DNA from: Pseudolabrys sp.
GTDB taxonomy: Bacteria; Pseudomonadota; Alphaproteobacteria; Rhizobiales; Xanthobacteraceae
NCBI GenBank assembly: GCA_022841665.1
Contig: JALHRB010000008.1
Location: forward strand, 44,027-108,026
Direction: 5' to 3'
DNA length: 64,000 nucleotides
Below the pieces are notes generated by a model. It was not told where the DNA came from. It saw only the letters and a program-made list of their open reading frames with translations, and did no database searches. Both the position numbers and the translations under genes were made by a program. Positions 9,127 through 17,665 of this stretch are shown in pieces. How positions within the stretch are numbered: the stretch's first letter is position 1; each line of letters opens with the position of its first letter.

Positions 9127-10149
9127 CTAGAAATGGACGATGACCTTGCCGAACACCTGCCGGCTTTCGATGCGCGCGAGGCCTTTCTCGAAGTCGGCGA
9201 GCGCAAACTCGGAATCGATGATGGCGCCCATGCCCGCCGCCATCTTCGACAGGCTGTCGCGGATGTTCTGGATGCGGCAGCCGAACGAGCCGAGGATCTT
9301 GTACTGCTGCTGGAAGAGCTGCATGAGGTTGATGGTCACGGTCGGCCCGGCGGTCGAACCGCAGGTGACCAGCCGCCCGCCGCGCTTCAGGACCAGCAGC
9401 GAGCCGTTGAAGCCCTCGCCGCCGACGTGCTCGAACACCACGTCGACGCCCTTCTTGGCAGTGAGCTTGCGGGTGACGCCCTCGAAGCGATCGGTCTTGT
9501 AGTTGATCACGTGGTCGGCGCCGAGGGCCTTCGCCTTCTCCGCCTTGGCGTCGTCGCCGACGGTGGTGATGACGGTGCAGCCGAGCGCCTTGGCCATCTT
9601 GATCGCCACCGAGCCGATGCCGGAACCGGCGGCGTGCACGAGGATGGTCTCGCCGGGCTTGAGCTTGGCGTTGTCGAACAGCATGTGCTCGGTGGTGCCG
9701 AAGGCGATCGGCGCGCAGGCGGCGTCGCGGAAGCTGACGCCTTGCGGCACCGGCACGACAAGCCGCGCCGGCAGGTTGATGAGCTCGCGCGCGAAGCCGT
9801 CGATATGGAAGCCCATGATGCCGGCGACGTTTTCGCAGAGATTATCGCGGCCTTCCTTGCAGTTGGCGCAATGCCCGCAGGTCATCGCGCCGTACATGAC
9901 GACCTTGTCGCCCGCCTTGAAATTCTTCACGCCCGCGCCAGCGGCCGCAATCTCGCCGGAGGCTTCGGCGCCGACGACCAGCGGCAGCTTGCGCTTGGCG
10001 AAGGCCATGCCGCGGAAGCCCCAGAGGTCGAGATGGTTCAGCCCGACCGCCTTGATGCGCACCTGCACCTCGCCGTCGCCCGGCGGGGGCGGGGCGGGGA
10101 TGTCGGCCAGTTCGAGCTTGCGGTCGCCGATGAGCTGGAGTGCGCGCAT
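9127..10149 (-). CDS. adh2XL: Zinc-binding alcohol dehydrogenase-like protein of the VLCFA cluster
   Basis: Counted from ATG at 10149 (a TTG at 10164 would add five residues), the 340-residue protein is a medium-chain dehydrogenase/reductase. The structural zinc loop CGHCANCKEGRDNLC and the nucleotide-binding AAGSGIGSVAIKMAKALG are intact. The usual catalytic-zinc ligands look altered: NHLDLWG replaces the Cys motif and GAEASGE replaces GHE. It may therefore reduce an enoyl or keto intermediate in a quinone-reductase-like way. Its place in the acpXL cluster ties it to very-long-chain fatty acid synthesis for lipid A. The exact reaction is inference. Confidence 0.85.
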   Translation of the reverse strand: MRALQLIGDRKLELADIPAPPPPGDGEVQVRIKAVGLNHLDLWGFRGMAFAKRKLPLVVGAEASGEIAAAGAGVKNFKAGDKVVMYGAMTCGHCANCKEGRDNLCENVAGIMGFHIDGFARELINLPARLVVPVPQGVSFRDAACAPIAFGTTEHMLFDNAKLKPGETILVHAAGSGIGSVAIKMAKALGCTVITTVGDDAKAEKAKALGADHVINYKTDRFEGVTRKLTAKKGVDVVFEHVGGEGFNGSLLVLKRGGRLVTCGSTAGPTVTINLMQLFQQQYKILGSFGCRIQNIRDSLSKMAAGMGAIIDSEFALADFEKGLARIESRQVFGKVIVHF

Positions 10150-10174
10150 GGGATGAATGGACAAGCGCGGCCGG

Positions 10175-11443
10175 TTAGGCCGGCTCGAGCCCCATGACGA
10201 GCGAGACGTTCTGCCCGCCGAAGCCGAATGAATTCGAGATGGCGTGCCGCACGCGCGCGTCGCGCGCCTTGTTCGGCACCACGTCGAGCGGGATGGCCGG
10301 GTCGGGCATGTCGTAGTTGATTGTCGGGGGTATGCGCTGGTTCTGGAGCGTCAGCAGCGAAAACACCGCCTCCACCGCGCCGGCCGCCGACAAGGTGTGG
10401 CCGATCATCGACTTGTTCGACGAGATCGGGAGGCTCTTCATGCGCTCGCCGAAAACGGTCGAGCAGCCGAGATACTCCATTTTGTCGTTTTCCGGAGTCG
10501 AGGTGCCGTGCGCGTTCACGTAGTCGATGTCGTCGGGTACGAGGCCGGCGTCGTTGATGGCGCTTTTGATGCAGCCGATGATCGGCTTACCATCCGGGCT
10601 CGATCGCGTGCGGTGGAAGGCGTCGGTCATCTCGCCGCAGCCTTCCAGAATGCCGAGGATCTTGGCCCCGCGCGCATTGGCCGTGTCGTAGTTCTCCAGC
10701 ACCAGCGCGCCCGAGCCTTCGGCCATGACGAATCCGTCGCGGGTCTTGGAGAAGGGGCGTGCCGCCTTTTCCGGCGGATCGTTCTGCGTCGACAGCGCCG
10801 ACAGCAGGGAGAAGCGGATCACGGCTTCCGGATTGATCGAGCCGTCGGTGCCGACGCAGAGGGCGGCGTCGGTCTCGCCGCGGCGGATGGCCTCGACGCC
10901 GAGCTGGATCGCGGTCGCGCCGGAAGCGCAGGCCGTCGACAGCGAGATCGGCGAGCCGCGGGTACCGAATTTCTCGGCCAGGTGATCGGCAACCGAGCCG
11001 AGCAGAAAGCGGCGGTGAAAGGCGGGAAACTGCGCGCTCACGCGCAGCAAGTCGGCATAGGTGATCTTGTCGTTGGCGCCGGATTCGCGGGCGACCTCAC
11101 GCCGTTGCGGCCATTCCATTTCGATCGGCGGCACGGCGAGGAAGAGGGGGCCTGGAAATGCGCCGCGTCCGCCGATGCCGGATTGCGCAATCGCTTCTTC
11201 GGCAGCGATGTCGGCGAAGCTCTCGGTGAGGCCTGCGGCCGACTCGTGCGGCGGCAGGAAATCGATGGTGCCGGCGATGCGCGTCTTAAGCCCGTCGGTC
11301 GGAAAGCGGGTAATGGCGCGAATGCCGGATTCGCCGGCGGTGAGCTTGGCCCAGTTGTCGGTCTTGCCGGCGCCGAGCGAGGTGATCACGCCCAGGCCGG
11401 TGACGGCGACGATCGGGCGGCCCTGCTTGTCGGTGGATGCCAT
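10175..11443 (-). CDS. fabF1XL: Beta-ketoacyl-ACP synthase (catalytic FabF1XL)
   Basis: The start at ATG 11443 is chosen because GGAGAG lies eight bases upstream; a longer frame from 11473 would overlap the upstream gene. The 422-residue protein has the complete condensing-enzyme triad: C172 in STACASGATAIQ, H312 in VNAHGTSTPEND and H349 in NKSMIGHTLSAAG. It should extend the acyl chain on AcpXL. Its partner immediately upstream is a related protein lacking the nucleophile, suggesting a heterodimer like the KS/chain-length-factor pair of type II polyketide synthases. Confidence 0.92.
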   Translation of the reverse strand: MASTDKQGRPIVAVTGLGVITSLGAGKTDNWAKLTAGESGIRAITRFPTDGLKTRIAGTIDFLPPHESAAGLTESFADIAAEEAIAQSGIGGRGAFPGPLFLAVPPIEMEWPQRREVARESGANDKITYADLLRVSAQFPAFHRRFLLGSVADHLAEKFGTRGSPISLSTACASGATAIQLGVEAIRRGETDAALCVGTDGSINPEAVIRFSLLSALSTQNDPPEKAARPFSKTRDGFVMAEGSGALVLENYDTANARGAKILGILEGCGEMTDAFHRTRSSPDGKPIIGCIKSAINDAGLVPDDIDYVNAHGTSTPENDKMEYLGCSTVFGERMKSLPISSNKSMIGHTLSAAGAVEAVFSLLTLQNQRIPPTINYDMPDPAIPLDVVPNKARDARVRHAISNSFGFGGQNVSLVMGLEPA

Positions 11444-11456
11444 CGCGCGCTCTCCT

Positions 11457-12644
11457 TCAACCGATCTTTTCAACCAGCGCCAAGCCTTCGCCCCGCCAAT
11501 GTCCGACGCCGGTGACGACCACCTGGCGCAAATCTTCCTTCATCGGCTTCTCGAAGCCCGACGAGTCGCTGGGTGGAAACAGCCTACCATGCCCAACCGC
11601 GATCGCGGCCAGCGCCAAATTCATCGTGAATTGCGGCTCCAGCCCATGGCCGAGATATGTGCCTGTGGCGCGCACGGCAAGGTCGGGATGCTGTGTCAGA
11701 AACGTGCGCTCGTCGGCGGTGGCCGGTTCTGCACCCGTGGCGCCCGACAGCACGGCGGCATGGCCGTCTTGCACCTTGTCCTTGACCTTGTCCCACAGCC
11801 GCGTCAGCGCGCCCAGGGCTGCGCCCGGCGCGCGGTCGGCGCGGTCGGAGACGACCGCCGCAAGCCGCGCGATCGGCTTGGCGCCGCGCGCTTTGGCGTG
11901 CTCGCTCGCCTCGATCACCAGGAAGGCGCCGAGCGAGCCGAGCGCAAAGCCGGCGCCGTTGCGCTGCCAGATCGGCTTCAATTCGTTCTTCAGCGCCATA
12001 TTGGCGAATTCGTACAGCATCAGCAGGTCCGGCCGCTCGCCATTGTGCGAGCCGCCGACCAACGCGATGTCGCTCTGCCCGGCGCCGATGCGCGCATGCG
12101 CGATGCGCACGGCATCGATGCCGGCGCTTTCCTCGCCCATGAAGGTACGCGAGGAGCCGGTCACGCCGTGCACGATGGAAATATTGCCGGCGAGCAGATT
12201 GGACAATTGCGCCAGGAAGAGGGTGGGGCGCAGGTCGCTCATCAGCCGTTCGTTCAAGAAAGCGTCCGGATCGGCCGCATTCTTGATGCCACTGAGAATA
12301 TTCGAATCGACCGCCAGATCGCGCTCACCACCGCCAGCGGCGACGATCATGTCCATGCGCGAGAGCAGCTCGGGCTTGCCCTTCACGCCGGCCGAGTCGA
12401 GCGCAAGCCCGGCCGCGTAGGTGCCGATGCGCTGCCAATTCTCCATTTGGCGTTGTTCTTTTTTGGAGATCTGCGCGTCAAAGTTGATCGACGCCAGCGG
12501 ATGCACGACGAAGGGTGCGAACGTCGTCGTGTCCGCGGCCGGCCTGGCCTCGGTCAGCTTCTGCCAATGCGCCTCGGGGCCTTCGCCGAGGCAGGAGACG
12601 ATTCCGATGCCGGTGATCCAGGTTTCCCGCTCCGTGTCAGCCAT
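11457..12644 (-). CDS. fabF2XL: Condensing-enzyme homologue without active-site Cys (FabF2XL)
   Basis: The start MADTERETWITG at 12644 has GAGG nine bases upstream and overlaps the fabZXL stop by eight bases. The 395-residue protein keeps the thiolase fold (GGGERDLAVD, DIALVGGSHN, a late His in GTYLGHGLEPQF). By hand alignment, the position of the catalytic Cys of its partner (C172) is Glu 172 here, in MGEESAGIDAV. It therefore cannot condense by the usual mechanism. By analogy with chain length factors it probably sets chain length as partner of FabF1XL; that role is inference. Confidence 0.85.
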   Translation of the reverse strand: MADTERETWITGIGIVSCLGEGPEAHWQKLTEARPAADTTTFAPFVVHPLASINFDAQISKKEQRQMENWQRIGTYAAGLALDSAGVKGKPELLSRMDMIVAAGGGERDLAVDSNILSGIKNAADPDAFLNERLMSDLRPTLFLAQLSNLLAGNISIVHGVTGSSRTFMGEESAGIDAVRIAHARIGAGQSDIALVGGSHNGERPDLLMLYEFANMALKNELKPIWQRNGAGFALGSLGAFLVIEASEHAKARGAKPIARLAAVVSDRADRAPGAALGALTRLWDKVKDKVQDGHAAVLSGATGAEPATADERTFLTQHPDLAVRATGTYLGHGLEPQFTMNLALAAIAVGHGRLFPPSDSSGFEKPMKEDLRQVVVTGVGHWRGEGLALVEKIG

Positions 12645-13110
12645 TGGCAGGGACCTCGCTGGCAAAGCCGACGCGCTCGGCCATCTTGCGCATGGCGAGG
12701 CGCATTTCGTCGTTCGGGAAGTCGAGAATGCGCAAGGTCAGCGACGCGTCGCAAATAGTCTTGCGGCCCATGCTGATCTTGGCCTCGGTCATCGCGTAGC
12801 CGGAACCGTCATGGGTGATCCGCGCCTGGATCGCGAGTACGTTCCCGGGCGTGACGAAGGTGCGGAATTTGGCGTCCTTGGCGGCGGCGAGGAACGCCAT
12901 TCTCTGGAAATTGTTGGCAGCGGCGACCAGCCAGCCCGACGTTTGCGCCATGGCCTCCAGCAGCAAAACGCCCGGCATCAGCGGGTAGCCGGGAAAATGG
13001 CCTTCGAAGATTGTGCTTTCAGTCGGGACCGTAGCCTCGGTGCTGATCGTGCGGTCGGCGAGACTGATGTCGACGACCCGGTCGATCAGCTGGAAGTACT
13101 CGAGACGCAT
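12637..13110 (-). CDS. fabZXL: 3-hydroxyacyl-ACP dehydratase of the VLCFA cluster
   Basis: The start ATG at 13110 follows a GGGAG site; a longer in-frame extension has no family similarity. The 157-residue hot-dog-fold protein has the FabZ active site: His in FEGHFPGYPLMPGV and Glu in LLLEAMAQTSGW. It dehydrates 3-hydroxyacyl-AcpXL in the elongation cycle. It sits between acpXL and fabF2XL in the expected order, with an 8-base overlap with the downstream gene that suggests translational coupling. Confidence 0.9.
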   Translation of the reverse strand: MRLEYFQLIDRVVDISLADRTISTEATVPTESTIFEGHFPGYPLMPGVLLLEAMAQTSGWLVAAANNFQRMAFLAAAKDAKFRTFVTPGNVLAIQARITHDGSGYAMTEAKISMGRKTICDASLTLRILDFPNDEMRLAMRKMAERVGFASEVPANG

Positions 13111-13121
13111 GTGCTCCCGCT

Positions 13122-13403
13122 TCAGGCTCCCTTGGCCGCGACCAACTCGTCGATGCGGGCGCTGAGGTTCTTCAACACGAAGTACTGGTCGGTGGTGGCC
13201 TTGCCGTCGTTGACTTCCTGGGTCCACTGCTCGAGCGGCAGTTTAATGCCGAAGGCCTTGTCGATGGCGAAGGCAATATCCAGGAAGTCCAGGCTGTCGA
13301 TGCCCAGATCGTTAATGGCGTGGCTTTCCGGGGTGATGGAATCGCGCGGGATATCGCAGGTCTCGGCGATGATATTGGCGATGGTATCGAACGTCGAGGA
13401 CAT
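13122..13403 (-). CDS. acpXL: Acyl carrier protein AcpXL
   Basis: The 93-residue protein begins [14 protein letters not shown], as rhizobial AcpXL does. It carries the phosphopantetheine attachment serine S37 in [14 protein letters not shown]. It is longer than housekeeping AcpP, with the C-terminal [20 protein letters not shown] extension usual in AcpXL. It carries the growing 27-hydroxyoctacosanoyl-type chain that LpxXL attaches to lipid A. It is the first gene of the minus-strand operon, so the promoter should lie in 13404-13602. I recognised no consensus there. Confidence 0.93.
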   Translation of the reverse strand: MSSTFDTIANIIAETCDIPRDSITPESHAINDLGIDSLDFLDIAFAIDKAFGIKLPLEQWTQEVNDGKATTDQYFVLKNLSARIDELVAAKGA

Positions 13404-13602
13404 CGTTAACTCTCTGATTGATAAGGAGTTCTTGCGAATGGACGGCCCGCGCGCCCGGTCCTCGCGCAACAGCCCCCCTGGCCCGGCGTCACGCCGGTAT
13501 GCGGTCGGCTGCCCGTATAGCGAAGCAGCGGGGTAAGTTCAATGGCGGCGGGTATTTGACGGACGAAACTGGCTAACGGCGGGCTTTGGCTGTTCCGCTG
13601 CC

Positions 13603-13908
13603 TCACCAACGGTCTTTAGTGACCTCCACGGGGGTGCAGCCGCGGCGGCCCGAAAGCACGCAATCCTGATTCTTGCGCATCTTGGCCATGGTGTCGGCCA
13701 GCCAAAGACCGCCGCCAATAAGCGCGATCACGAAAACGAAGGCCACGGCGTTGACGATCATGCGATGCCGGTAGTCGTCCGGCTCGTCCCCGCCCTCGTA
13801 TTTGGCAAGGTTTTCGACCGGCGGGGCGGGCGGCCGCGCGCCGGGCCGGCCGCGCCGGAAATCCACCACGCGCGCGTCGTCGGATGAGGGAGGGTCTTTA
13901 GGAGCCAT
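13603..13908 (-). CDS. Small single-pass membrane protein, unknown function
   Basis: The 101-residue protein has a proline- and arginine-rich cytosolic-type N-terminus, one membrane segment (about 50-70, MIVNAVAFVFVIALIGGGLW) and a short tail with two cysteines (QDCVLSGRRGCTPVEV). I do not recognise a named family, though short proteins of this layout are common in Bradyrhizobium relatives. The two tail cysteines could form a disulfide if the C-terminus is periplasmic. It lies 199 bases upstream of acpXL on the same strand. Confidence 0.75.
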   Translation of the reverse strand: MAPKDPPSSDDARVVDFRRGRPGARPPAPPVENLAKYEGGDEPDDYRHRMIVNAVAFVFVIALIGGGLWLADTMAKMRKNQDCVLSGRRGCTPVEVTKDRW

Positions 13909-14080
13909 TGCGCGACCATATCATGCCGAAAAAAGGCGGCTTGCGGACGTGGCGCGAATCCCCATAAGTCTCTGAAAAAGTGGAGTTATTTCTCCCTAAA
14001 GCGGCAGAGCTGTTCGTGGATGAGAAATAGCGGAGGCGGGTCGATCCGAAGGCCGCCGCCGGCGATTTATACGAAGTTCC

Positions 14081-15961
14081 TTGCGTCGGGCCATGCGGTT
14101 ACGCCACAGTCACGCGGGGCCGGGAGCTGCAAAAAAGAACAGGGCTCTGCTGTCGCCGAGAGCGACCCTAAACAGGGCGCTCCGGTGGTGGTTTTCGGCC
14201 GCTCTGCTGTGCGGGGCGGTGTGGGGGATGCTGGGGAAGGACTTGTATCCAACCGTCACGTTGCTCGGGCATGTCTTCGACCTGTCCGGCTTAGCCAAGG
14301 TCACGTCGCTCCTTATTCTGCCGTTTGCGCATGAGGATCTCGCCATCCTCTTCGGCGGCTTTATCGTCACCAACAATCTGATGCCGGTCGGCCTGGTGGC
14401 GTTAAGCCTCTACGGCGGCATGGTGGCGAGCGATTTCGCGCTCTACGGCATTGGCGCCGCGGCGCGCTATATCCCGTGGCTCAGCCGCTACGCGGTCGAC
14501 GACCGTGTGCTGCGCTTCGGGGATACGCTCAAGCGCAACGTGTTCGGACTGGTGGCGCTGTGCCGCGTGGTGCCCGGCATCGTCTTCGTCGCCTTCGTCG
14601 CCTGCGGCTGGGCGCGCGTGTCGCTCGTGCGTTTCACTGCGGCGAGCCTGGTCGTCTCGGCGCTTTACCTGCCCTTGATGCTCTATCTGGTCGTGATGTT
14701 CGGGGACGCCCTCGAAGACCAATTCGGCATGTGGGCTTGGCCGCTGCTCTTCGTCGCCCTTGCCGCCAGCGGGTTTGCACGCAAGCGGGTCTTCGCCTTC
14801 GGCGAGGCGGCGGCCTCCGAAGCAAGCGTTGCCGACGTCGCGCTGCCGCAGTCGTGGTTCGGCATGCCGCCGTTGTCGCGCGCCGACCGCAAGGTCGCCG
14901 CGGCCGAGCGCATTCCGCCGACATTGTTCTACCTGCCGCTGCTCGCCAACTGGATCAGGCTCGGTATCCGCCATCGCTCGCTCACCCTGCCGACGGCGGC
15001 GAACCCCGCCATCTTCACCGGCGGCATGTGGGGCGAATCCAAGAGCTCCTACTTCAACGACGTCGGCCAGGGCGAGCGCTCCTGGATCGCCGGCTATGTC
15101 GTGATCGAGCGCGGGCCGCGCACGGTCGGTTCGGATATCGAATGCGCCGAGCAAGCCCTTGCGGAGGCCGGACTCGACTACCCGTTGATCGCCAAGCCCG
15201 ACATCGGCTGGCACGGTCATGGCGTGCGCCTGATCGAGGACCGCACGCAGCTTGGCGCCTATATCGCAGACTATCCGCGCGCGACGCCGCTGATGCTGCA
15301 GCGATACGTGCCGCATGCGGCGGAGGCGGCGGTACTTTATGCGCGGTTGCCGGGCGAGCCGCGCGGCCGCGTGCTCTCGCTCACCTTCCGCTATACGCCG
15401 CACGTGGTCGGCAACGGACGCGCGAGCCTGCGCCAGCTCATCGCCGCCGACGCGCGCGCGCAGTGGAAGTCTGCGTTGCACCTCGGCATCGACCCCAGCC
15501 ATCGCGGCATCGACGCGCAGGCCCTTGAGCGCGTGCCGGAGCGCGGCGAGGTGGTGCGGCTGGCGCTGATCGGCAACCAGCGCGCCGGCGCGCTCTACCG
15601 CGACGGCCGCCGCCACATCACCGCGGCGTTGGAAGCGCGCTTTGACGGCATTGCCCGCAGCATGACCGAATTCCATTACGGCCGCTTCGACCTGCGCTTT
15701 GAGTCGGTGGACGGCCTCATGCGTGGCGAGAATTTCTCCATTGTCGAGATCAACGGCATCGGAGGGGAAGCGATCGACTGCTGGGATCCGCACCTCACCG
15801 TGCGCGAGGTCTACCGGCGCCTGGCGGACCAGCAGGAACTGCTATTCCTGATCGGCCAGCGCAACCGCGCACGCGGCTTCCGGCCGACTGCGATTCGCGA
15901 GTTCGTCGGCAGCCTGATACGGCAAGGTCAGTTGATTAAGCGCTATCCGGCTTCGACCTGA
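14081..15961 (+). CDS. DedA/VTT membrane domain fused to an ATP-grasp ligase domain
   Basis: The 626-residue protein has two parts. Residues about 35-235 form a DedA-like (VTT/SNARE-associated) region with several membrane segments and the typical re-entrant-loop motifs FGGFIVTNN and VVPGIVFVAFVACGW. Residues about 280-620 form a soluble ATP-grasp-like domain, with LIAKPDIGWHGHG (nucleotide loop), LMLQRYVP, RFDLRFESVDGL and the metal-binding end IVEINGIGGE. The junction includes SLTLPTAANP and GGMWGESKSSYF, seen in stand-alone carboxylate-amine-ligase-like proteins. DedA proteins move lipids or protons; ATP-grasp enzymes join carboxylates to amines or thiols. Substrates are unknown. The start is uncertain (a second Met lies at 14093). 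Confidence 0.82.
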   Translation: MRRAMRLRHSHAGPGAAKKNRALLSPRATLNRALRWWFSAALLCGAVWGMLGKDLYPTVTLLGHVFDLSGLAKVTSLLILPFAHEDLAILFGGFIVTNNLMPVGLVALSLYGGMVASDFALYGIGAAARYIPWLSRYAVDDRVLRFGDTLKRNVFGLVALCRVVPGIVFVAFVACGWARVSLVRFTAASLVVSALYLPLMLYLVVMFGDALEDQFGMWAWPLLFVALAASGFARKRVFAFGEAAASEASVADVALPQSWFGMPPLSRADRKVAAAERIPPTLFYLPLLANWIRLGIRHRSLTLPTAANPAIFTGGMWGESKSSYFNDVGQGERSWIAGYVVIERGPRTVGSDIECAEQALAEAGLDYPLIAKPDIGWHGHGVRLIEDRTQLGAYIADYPRATPLMLQRYVPHAAEAAVLYARLPGEPRGRVLSLTFRYTPHVVGNGRASLRQLIAADARAQWKSALHLGIDPSHRGIDAQALERVPERGEVVRLALIGNQRAGALYRDGRRHITAALEARFDGIARSMTEFHYGRFDLRFESVDGLMRGENFSIVEINGIGGEAIDCWDPHLTVREVYRRLADQQELLFLIGQRNRARGFRPTAIREFVGSLIRQGQLIKRYPAST

Positions 15962-16002
15962 CGCATGGACGCCGTCCGCCGGACGGCTTACATTCCCGGC
16001 CC

Positions 16003-16356
16003 ATGCGCAAGCCCGCCCAAAGACGCCGGTTCCTAGCGCTGCTCGCGGCCTATGTGGTCGTGCTGGAAGCGTTGCTGCTGCCTTTGTCGGTGGCGGCCGG
16101 CGCCGTTTTCGATGCCGCTCTTTGCACGGCGTCATCGTCGGAAAACGCCCAACCGCCCGGCCATGACTCCGCCTGCGCCTGCGCGGCCGGCTGCGGCATG
16201 CAGTGCTGCGCGCAGGCGCTCGCCGGTCCGCCGCCTTCGGAATTCGCGTTTGTATCCTGCGAGATCGGCATTCTTGCAGCGCCCGCGGCGTTCAGAGCCG
16301 TGTCGAAGCCGACCGCCCTTGGCCCGCATTGCGCGCGCGCGCCGCCTGCGGCCTGA
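16003..16356 (+). CDS. DUF2946-type small Cys-rich membrane or exported protein
   Basis: The 117-residue protein opens with a positively charged N-terminus and one hydrophobic segment (about 10-35). A cysteine-rich stretch follows (SACACAAGCGMQCCAQ), then an alanine/proline-rich tail. This matches the general layout of DUF2946 proteins, commonly found beside copper-handling genes. The next gene, 72 bases downstream, is a PCu(A)C copper chaperone, supporting a metal-related role. Metal binding by the Cys cluster is inference. Base composition matches the neighbours. Confidence 0.7.
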   Translation: MRKPAQRRRFLALLAAYVVVLEALLLPLSVAAGAVFDAALCTASSSENAQPPGHDSACACAAGCGMQCCAQALAGPPPSEFAFVSCEIGILAAPAAFRAVSKPTALGPHCARAPPAA

Positions 16357-16428
16357 CGCAGCCCCTCGCCTTCAATTCAACTCGCGGGCCGCGCGCAAGC
16401 GCAGGCTCGCCCGTCAGGAGCTTCCAAG

Positions 16429-16911
16429 ATGACTCGCTTTGCTTTCATTCTCGCCGTCTTTGCCATCGCCGTCTTGCCGGCACGGGCCGAAGACGTCACC
16501 GCCGGCAGTCTCAAGATCGCGTCCCCTTGGGTGCGCGCCACGCCCAAGAGCGCCAGCGTCGGCGGCGGCTACATGAAGATCACCAACAACGGGACCGCGC
16601 CCGACCGCCTGGTCGGCGGAGCATCGCCCGTATCCAGCCGCTTCGAAGTGCACGAGATGGCCGTCGTGGACGGCATCATGAAGATGCGCGGGCTGCCACA
16701 AGGCCTCGAGATCAAGCCGGGGCAGACGCTTGAGCTCAAGCCGGGCGGCTACCATGTGATGTTCTTGGGATTGAACCGCCAGCTCATGCAGGGCGAGAAG
16801 GTCAAAGCCACGCTGCAATTCGAGAAGGCCGGCAAGGTCGACGTCGAGTTCGCCGTCGAAGGCATCGGCGCGCAGAGCGGCGGCAGTCATTCGGGCGGCA
16901 TGAAGCACTAG
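16429..16911 (+). CDS. Periplasmic copper chaperone PCu(A)C
   Basis: The 160-residue protein has a signal peptide ending near residue 20 (AVLPARAED). Its copper site follows the family spacing H-X10-M-X22-H-X-M: H75, M86, H109 and M111. These proteins carry Cu(I) in the periplasm and help build the CuA or CuB centres of cytochrome oxidase. The C-terminus is rich in His, Gly and Met (SGGSHSGGMKH) and may bind extra copper. It is preceded by the DUF2946-like gene and followed by a strong hairpin terminator. Confidence 0.92.
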   Translation: MTRFAFILAVFAIAVLPARAEDVTAGSLKIASPWVRATPKSASVGGGYMKITNNGTAPDRLVGGASPVSSRFEVHEMAVVDGIMKMRGLPQGLEIKPGQTLELKPGGYHVMFLGLNRQLMQGEKVKATLQFEKAGKVDVEFAVEGIGAQSGGSHSGGMKH

Positions 16912-16924
16912 GACGCAAACCGCG

Positions 16925-16957
16925 AAAAAATCCCGGCCGGAGCGCCGGGATTTTTTT
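16925..16957 (+). terminator. Rho-independent terminator after the copper chaperone gene
   Basis: An 8-bp stem (atcccggc with gccgggat) lies 14 bases after the stop, with a short loop and a run of seven T. On the other strand the hairpin is followed by a run of A read as T, so it can also end transcripts of the convergent gene that stops at 16965. Confidence 0.88.
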
Positions 16958-16964
16958 CTACGCG

Positions 16965-17555
16965 CTACTTTCTCGCCGGTTCCGCGAAAGCCAGCGGCTG
17001 GTCGGGCGGCGGCAGCATGTGGAAGACGTTGAGCGTCATCGAAATCAGGGCGTAATAGCCGAGGATGCCGATGAGCTCGACCATGGCCGCGTCGCCGAGA
17101 AACGCGTGCACGCGCTTGTAGGTGCGCGTGCTCACGCGCCGGGTCTTGTAAAGCTCCTGGATGAAATCGTAGATCGCGCGTTCGTCCTTCGGCGCCGATT
17201 TCGGCACGCGGCCCTTGCGCAGGTCCTCGATCGTCTTCGGCTTGACGCCGCCCTTTTCGGCCATCGGCGCATGCGCGAACCACTCGTATTGCGCGCGCCA
17301 CAGCCGCGCCGTGCACAGGATGGCGAATTCCGACAGCCGCGGCGGCAGCGCGGTCTTGTAACGGCAATGCGCGCCCAGCGCCTGGGCGAGGTGGCCGAAT
17401 TCCGGCGCGTGCATCCACGCGGCAAACGGCCCGCGCGGAGTGATCGACTTGCCGCGCGGGCCGGCCCGCAGCGAATCGAGCAGCGCGCGCTGCGCCTCGC
17501 TCATCGTGTGTTCGTCGAGCTGGGAAAGGCGGGACGCCGGACGCTTGGCAGGCAT
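16965..17555 (-). CDS. Carboxymuconolactone decarboxylase/AhpD-family protein
   Basis: Counted from the ATG at 17555 (GAGGA eight bases upstream), the protein has 196 residues. It shows the CMD-family core RLSEFAILCTARLWRAQYEWFAHAPMAEKGG, followed by DERAIYDFIQEL and a conserved C-terminal helix. Family members are decarboxylases or peroxidase-associated thiol enzymes. This one has only the single Cys of the core, so a CxxC peroxidase function is unlikely. No aromatic-degradation genes are adjacent. Substrate unknown. Confidence 0.8.
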   Translation of the reverse strand: MPAKRPASRLSQLDEHTMSEAQRALLDSLRAGPRGKSITPRGPFAAWMHAPEFGHLAQALGAHCRYKTALPPRLSEFAILCTARLWRAQYEWFAHAPMAEKGGVKPKTIEDLRKGRVPKSAPKDERAIYDFIQELYKTRRVSTRTYKRVHAFLGDAAMVELIGILGYYALISMTLNVFHMLPPPDQPLAFAEPARK

Positions 17556-17665
17556 GGAAATGGGTCCTCGAAGGGCAGGCGGGCAGGGCAGACGCGGGAT
17601 CAATTGCCCCATTATGATGGCGGGAACAATAGGCGGCCGCTGCGGACCGCGCCCAGGAGGTTCTC

